From Chara braunii (Eukaryota > Streptophyta > Charophyceae > Charales > Characeae): DNA of 64,000 bases. The notes beneath the pieces were generated by a model that did not search any database, was not told the DNA's origin, and was given only the letters and a program-made list of their open reading frames with translations. Location: NCBI GenBank assembly GCA_003427395.1, contig BFEA01000583.1:277806-341805 (forward strand), read 5' to 3'. How positions within the stretch are numbered: position 1 is the first letter of the stretch; the number at the start of each line of letters is the position of its first letter. The position numbers were made by a program, and so were the translations under genes. This document shows, piece after piece, positions 50,101 through 56,100 of the stretch.

Positions 50101-53100
50101 GTGGTCGGGAAGGTCTTATTGATACAGCTGTGAAGACATCGGAAACAGGTTACATTCAGCGCAGGTTGGTGAAGGCTATGGAAGATGTCATGGTAAAATA
50201 TGATGGAACCGTCCGCAACTCACTTGGAGATGTCATCCAGTTCCTCTATGGGGAAGATGGAATGGATGCTGTGTGGGTGGAGTCACAAAAGTTGGATTCT
50301 ATCAGACTTAAGGCACGGGAATTCGACAGGATGTACAAGTTTGAGATTGACGACGAGGGATGGAGTCCAAGGTACATTTCTGCAGATCTACTGGATGATT
50401 TGAAGAACATTCCAGATGTACGCATGGTTCTGGATGTGGAGATGAAACAGTTGCTTGAAGACCGGCGGATGATGGCAGTTGATGTATTCCCATCAGGGGA
50501 CTCCACTTGGCCCATGCCAGTTCATCTGAAGCGATTGATTTGGAATGCACAAAAGATTTTTCACATCGACATGAAGACCCCCTCGGATTTACATGTGCTG
50601 TATGTAGTGGAGAAGGTCGGAGGTCTGCAGGAGAGGCTGAAAATTGTGGATGGAACAGATGGCATCAGCATGGAAGCCCAGAGGAATGCTACCCTGTTAT
50701 TTGGCATGCTTTTGAGGAGCACCCTGGCGAGTAAGAGAGTTCTCCGTGAGTACCGGCTGAATGTTGCAGCATTCGACTGGCTGATTGGGGAGATAGAAAC
50801 TCGTTTCTCTCAGTCGATTGTGGCACCTGGAGAGATGATTGGGTGTGTGGCTGCACAGTCAATTGGAGAGCCAGCGACGCAAATGACCCTCAACACTTTC
50901 CATTATGCTGGTGTCAGTGCAAAGAATGTGACACTGGGTGTGCCTCGCCTTCGAGAGATCATCAATGTTGCAAAGAAAACGAAAACCCCATCCTTGTCAG
51001 TGTACTTGCAGCCACACTGCTGTAGGGATAAGGAGAGGGCCAAGAACGTGCAATGTGCCCTTGAGTACACAACATTGAGGAGTGTTACAGAAGCAACAGA
51101 GATTTGGTACGATCCAGATCCTACAAGCACAGTGATAGAGGAGGATATGGAATTTGTGAGGTCATATTATGAAATGCCTGATGAGGAGATAAACGCAGAA
51201 AAGATCTCTCCATGGCTGCTACGCGTGGAACTCAATCGTGAAATGATGGTGGACAAGAAGCTAAGCATGGCAGATATCGCAGAGAAGATTAACTTGGAGT
51301 TCAATGATGATCTGACATGCATCTTCAATGATGACAATGCAGAGAAGCTGATACTCCGCATTAGGATCATGAATGAAGAAACAGGGAAAGGTGAGGTCGC
51401 TGATGCCTCTGAAGATGACGTTTTCCTGAAGAAGATAGAGAGTAATATGCTAACGGAAATGTCCTTGAGAGGTATCCGTGACATTAGGAAGGTGTTTATT
51501 CGGGAGGTGAAGAAGAATCGTTTTGATGAAGAGCAAGGTTTTGTGGTCGACAAGGAGTGGATGCTTGATACGGAGGGTGTGAACCTGCTGGCAGTAATGT
51601 GCCATGAAGATGTGGATTCGTCGCGGACATCAAGCAACCACTTGATTGAGGTGATTGAAGTGCTGGGGATCGAGGCAGTGAGAGGGGCATTGCTGAAGGA
51701 GCTTAGGGATGTCATTTCATTTGATGGTTCATATGTCAATTATCGACATCTGGCTATCCTCTGTGATGTTATGACGTACAGAGGGCATCTGATGTCGATT
51801 ACTCGACATGGTATCAACAGGAACGAAACGGGCCCAATGATGCGGTGTTCGTTTGAGGAGACTGTGGACATCTTGCTTGATGCAGCTGTTTATGCAGAGT
51901 CAGATCATCTCAGAGGAGTCACAGAAAACATCATGCTGGGCCAACTGGCACCTATTGGGACCGGTGATTTTGCTTTGCATCTGAACGAGGCAATGCTCCA
52001 ACATGCTGTGGAGCTTCAGCTTCCAAGCTACATGGAAGGTGGTGAATACAGTTCGTCAATGACACCGGCACGCTCTCCAGGAATGACTCCGCATCATGAT
52101 GTGACACTGTCACCAAGCTATCTGATGAGCCCATCAGCCAGGGCATCACCCATTGGCGATGCACAGTTCTCACCATACCGAACTGCCATCTTCTCACCAA
52201 CGTCGTCTCCTGGCTACGTTCCATCCTCTCCAGTGTACAATCCCAGCTCTCCAACCTATTGCCCTTCGTCCCCGGGCTACAGTCCTGCATCTCCAGAAGG
52301 TCCTGGCTCCCCAGGGTATAGTCCCTCCTCGGGATACTCACCAACAAGCCCCGTGTACTCCCCTGTTTCACCAACTTACAGTCCAACTTCTCCCAGCTAT
52401 AGCCCAACATCGCCAAGCTACAGCCCCACGTCCCCTGCTTACAGCCCAACTTCTCCATCATACAGCCCCACTTCTCCAGCTTACAGCCCCACGTCCCCTT
52501 CTTACAGCCCTACCTCGCCAGCATACAGCCCCACATCCCCATCCTACAGTCCCACATCTCCAGCATACAGTCCAACATCACCGGCATACAGCCCAACCTC
52601 ACCAGCATACAGTCCGACTTCTCCCTCATACAGCCCGACGTCGCCTGCATACAGCCCTGCCTCTCCCAGTTACAGCCCCACGTCACCAGCATACAGTCCA
52701 ACGTCGCCGGCTTACAGCCCAACCTCTCCAGCATACAGCCCCACGTCTCCCAGCTACAGCCCAACCTCACCGAACTACAGCCCAACTTCCCCAAGTTACA
52801 GTCCAACATCCCCAAGGTACAGTCCAACATCTCCCAGCTATAGCCCTACCTCACCGAATTACAGCCCTGCTTCACCAAGCTACAGTCCTACATCTCCTGG
52901 CTACAGTCCAACGTCCCCGAGCTACAGCCCAACGTCACCAAACTATAGCCCGACATCGCCAAGTTACAGCCCAACGTCGCCGGCATACAGTCCGACTTCT
53001 CCAAGCTACAGTCCGAAGTCTCCATCATATACTCCGGGCTCACCAAATTATAGCCCCACTTCACCTGCAGCGTACTCTCCAACGAGTCCAAGGATGAATT

Positions 53101-56100
53101 CTTCCAACCCAAGTTACAGTCCAACATCGCCCAGCTACAGGTTAGTGGTGGCATTCCATTTCCCGCAGTTTCCCATGGTGCAGCTCTTGTCAATGTTCCT
53201 GTTGTTAAAGTTACGTAGTCGACTTAAAATTATCCATGTTATCTTTAGCTGGCTCAATTTGTGTATGCTCTTCGCTGTTACGGTTGGGTAAGATAGGGGA
53301 AGATGCCGAAGTAGGAAGGAAAATTGACACCTTGACCCAGAGCGTGATTGCTGTGCTAACGACACAGCAAGAGCAGTTAAGGCACCTCAGTGGGCACGAT
53401 ATTGCCTTGGAATCCCTTCGTATAGGGTTCCAAGATTTTGCACAAGCTCCGTTTGACAAACGAGATGCGCGTCGCAATAAGCAGGACAGAGAAATTATGT
53501 ACAGGCGCAATAGGAGGTGTCAAAATGGCGATCCCCAAGGAGGAGGGACCGCGCACACGCCGTGAACGGGTCAAAGTCCGTCTCCCAGAACCCTACAGTG
53601 GGAAGAAGGGGGAAACCTTTGATAACTGGGAGGCTAGTCTTAAGTCCTACATGCATTTGCAGGGCGTAGCGCCCGAAGACCATGTCTTGATAGCCTTCCA
53701 GGCTTTGCGAGAAGAAGCGACCAGCTTTGCAAGGTCGCTCGCCCGTGCTGCCCATTGCGATAATGACATGGTCCAATATTTTGTTGTCACTCATCTCAAT
53801 GATTTTCTCACCGCTCTGCGAGAGCGATTTGCAGACGTCACTAGTGGAATAAGGGCGTCTGATAAGCTCCAGATGATTCACACGCGGCAATGGAGGAGCG
53901 TACATGCCCTCAAATCCGCTATGGACGAACTTATCATTGTGCCCGGACATGGAGTTATTGAAGCACAGCTTGTCCAACTCTTCTACCGTGTGCTGATCAA
54001 ACATTTGCAAGGGCACTTCTTTGATAAGAAACAACAGCCTGGAATGACCTATGATCTCCTCAGTAGAGAGGCTGTTGCGTTTGCCGCCCAAGCTATGCCA
54101 CTTACCACTTTTTGGCATAAGGACTTAGCCAAGGGCAAAAAGTGGAAAGGGGGCACCATCTCAGGCCAATTGAAGTCCAAAGACAGTTTAATCCTTACAA
54201 TGGAAGAAGATGGTGCGAAAGAGATCCCCTACGCTGACATAGAGTGGGGGCTAGAGGAAGAGGACAATAGTGCAGGAAAGGGGAGTACTTACGTTGCTGT
54301 CGCGGCCGGAGGGAGGCCGCAAGGAGGAAGACGAGGCCATGGCAAGAGTGGCCAGGCCTCAGGTGGTCGTGGACAATGGCTGGCCAGTCCTTATATTGAC
54401 TTGGACCGAGCCTGAACTCATACCAGCCTTTGCTTCCTTTGGCTTGACTGGGTACTGGTACTACATGCCCACGGCCTGTTTGCTTCAGAATGTCGAGGCC
54501 TGGTACCTTCTCTAAATTTTCCCTTGGTGTGCTGCTGCTTGGGCCTGTGAGTCACGACTTTTCATCTGTGGGATATGCCTCTTTGCCTGTAGAATATGTT
54601 CTTTGAATTCGAGACTTGACTTTTGCCTGTGGGAGACGGCTTTTGCCTGGGGAAGTGTCCTTTGCCTGTGGGATATGACCTTTCATCGTGAGATGTTGGA
54701 TGTGACTTTTGCTTTTGGGATATGACTGTTGACCTTGTGCCTGTCGGACTTGACCTCTGGGGCACCTGACTTAACCTTTCTGAAACTGGGTGACTCGGCC
54801 TCTTTTAGCCTGGGAACTTGACCCTGAGATTCGAATTTGGGCTCTGCATCGTGGAATGCCTTTCACTCTCGCCGGCCTAATTTCGAGGTCCTCTGAGAAA
54901 GTTACAATCTTTACCTATTAAGTTAGTATTAACTATGTTGATTCCGCATCCAGCTCTCTCATAGTAAGACACTATGTGCGGTACTGTTTCAATCAGCTCC
55001 TCTCTCGTAAACCAGCGATCTTCCGAAGGTTCTTGATAAGCAAATCTAACTTTATACTGTCGCTGGGGCCTACCCCTGCATCCAGATCTATAAACATCCT
55101 CTGCGACGATGCGGTCCACGTCATATTTACCATCCATATCAGGAGAAATCATAGATCTTCGAGACAGAAATAGCTCATTGCTGACACAAGGGAGCAACTT
55201 AGAGGCATAGAACACAGTAAGTGTGCAAATGTGGAGGAATCTCAACAACGTAGGAAGGACCATCCACATCACCAATTACGTCGAGTATCTGCCACGGTCC
55301 CCTATACGCAGGCAATAACTTCTGCGATATATTCTCTTCTGGGAGAAACTCTTTAGACTTTACCCAGACCAAATCCCCTACAGCGAACTGCGAAGGTCTG
55401 TGGTGTTTGTTTGCTTGCTCTATCATCTGATGCTGTGCTCTCTTGATGTTCTCTCTTACCTTTTCTACGTCTTTCTGATACTGTACAGCGAATTCTCTAG
55501 TCCCTGGAGGAAGCCCTTGCACTTGATCAGGGTTCAGACAGTCAATGGGCCTGCGCGAGTGCCAACCCAAATGCAGTTCAGTGGGCGTTCTCACTGTAGC
55601 TAAATGCACATAATTGTTATAAGCACCAGCAACCTTAGCTAGATGTTCATCCCAGTCAATCTGATCTGGCCGGATGTACATACACAGCACCTGTTGCAGC
55701 ACTTTCATCTGCTCAGTCTGTCCATTTGTCTCAGAATGTCTGCCTGAGGACATAGTCAGTTTGGAGTCTTTGGACCACAGACGTTCACGAGTTGTTGCCA
55801 GTGCTCGCCCGTGAACCTCGTATCCCTATCACTTACAACAGTCAAGGGATGTCCGCAGTCTTTCACCCAATGATTGAAGAACTCTCGAAAAACTAGGTCT
55901 GTCCTCGCTTCAGCAGGGAGTGGTGCGAAACAGCAAACTTGCTGAATATGTCCACAATCACCATAACTTGACTCTTCCCATTCCTACTTCTAACCTTAGT
56001 GTCCATAAAGTCTAATGACACGGAGTCTCCAGGACCCGACGGTATAGGCAGCGGTCTAAGTAAACCAAGGGGAGGCTTCATGGAGCTCTTGTTCCTCTGA

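Noticed and set aside
52153-53097. 314-codon and other frames overlapping the CTD
   Set aside because: Shadow frames of the heptad repeat (His/Pro/Thr- or Cys/Met-rich periodic translations).
53141-53291. RPB1 ending at 53291 (read-through of exon 11)
   Set aside because: A good donor at 53141 and in-phase CTD heptads at 57602 show the intron; the read-through tail is unrelated hydrophobic sequence.
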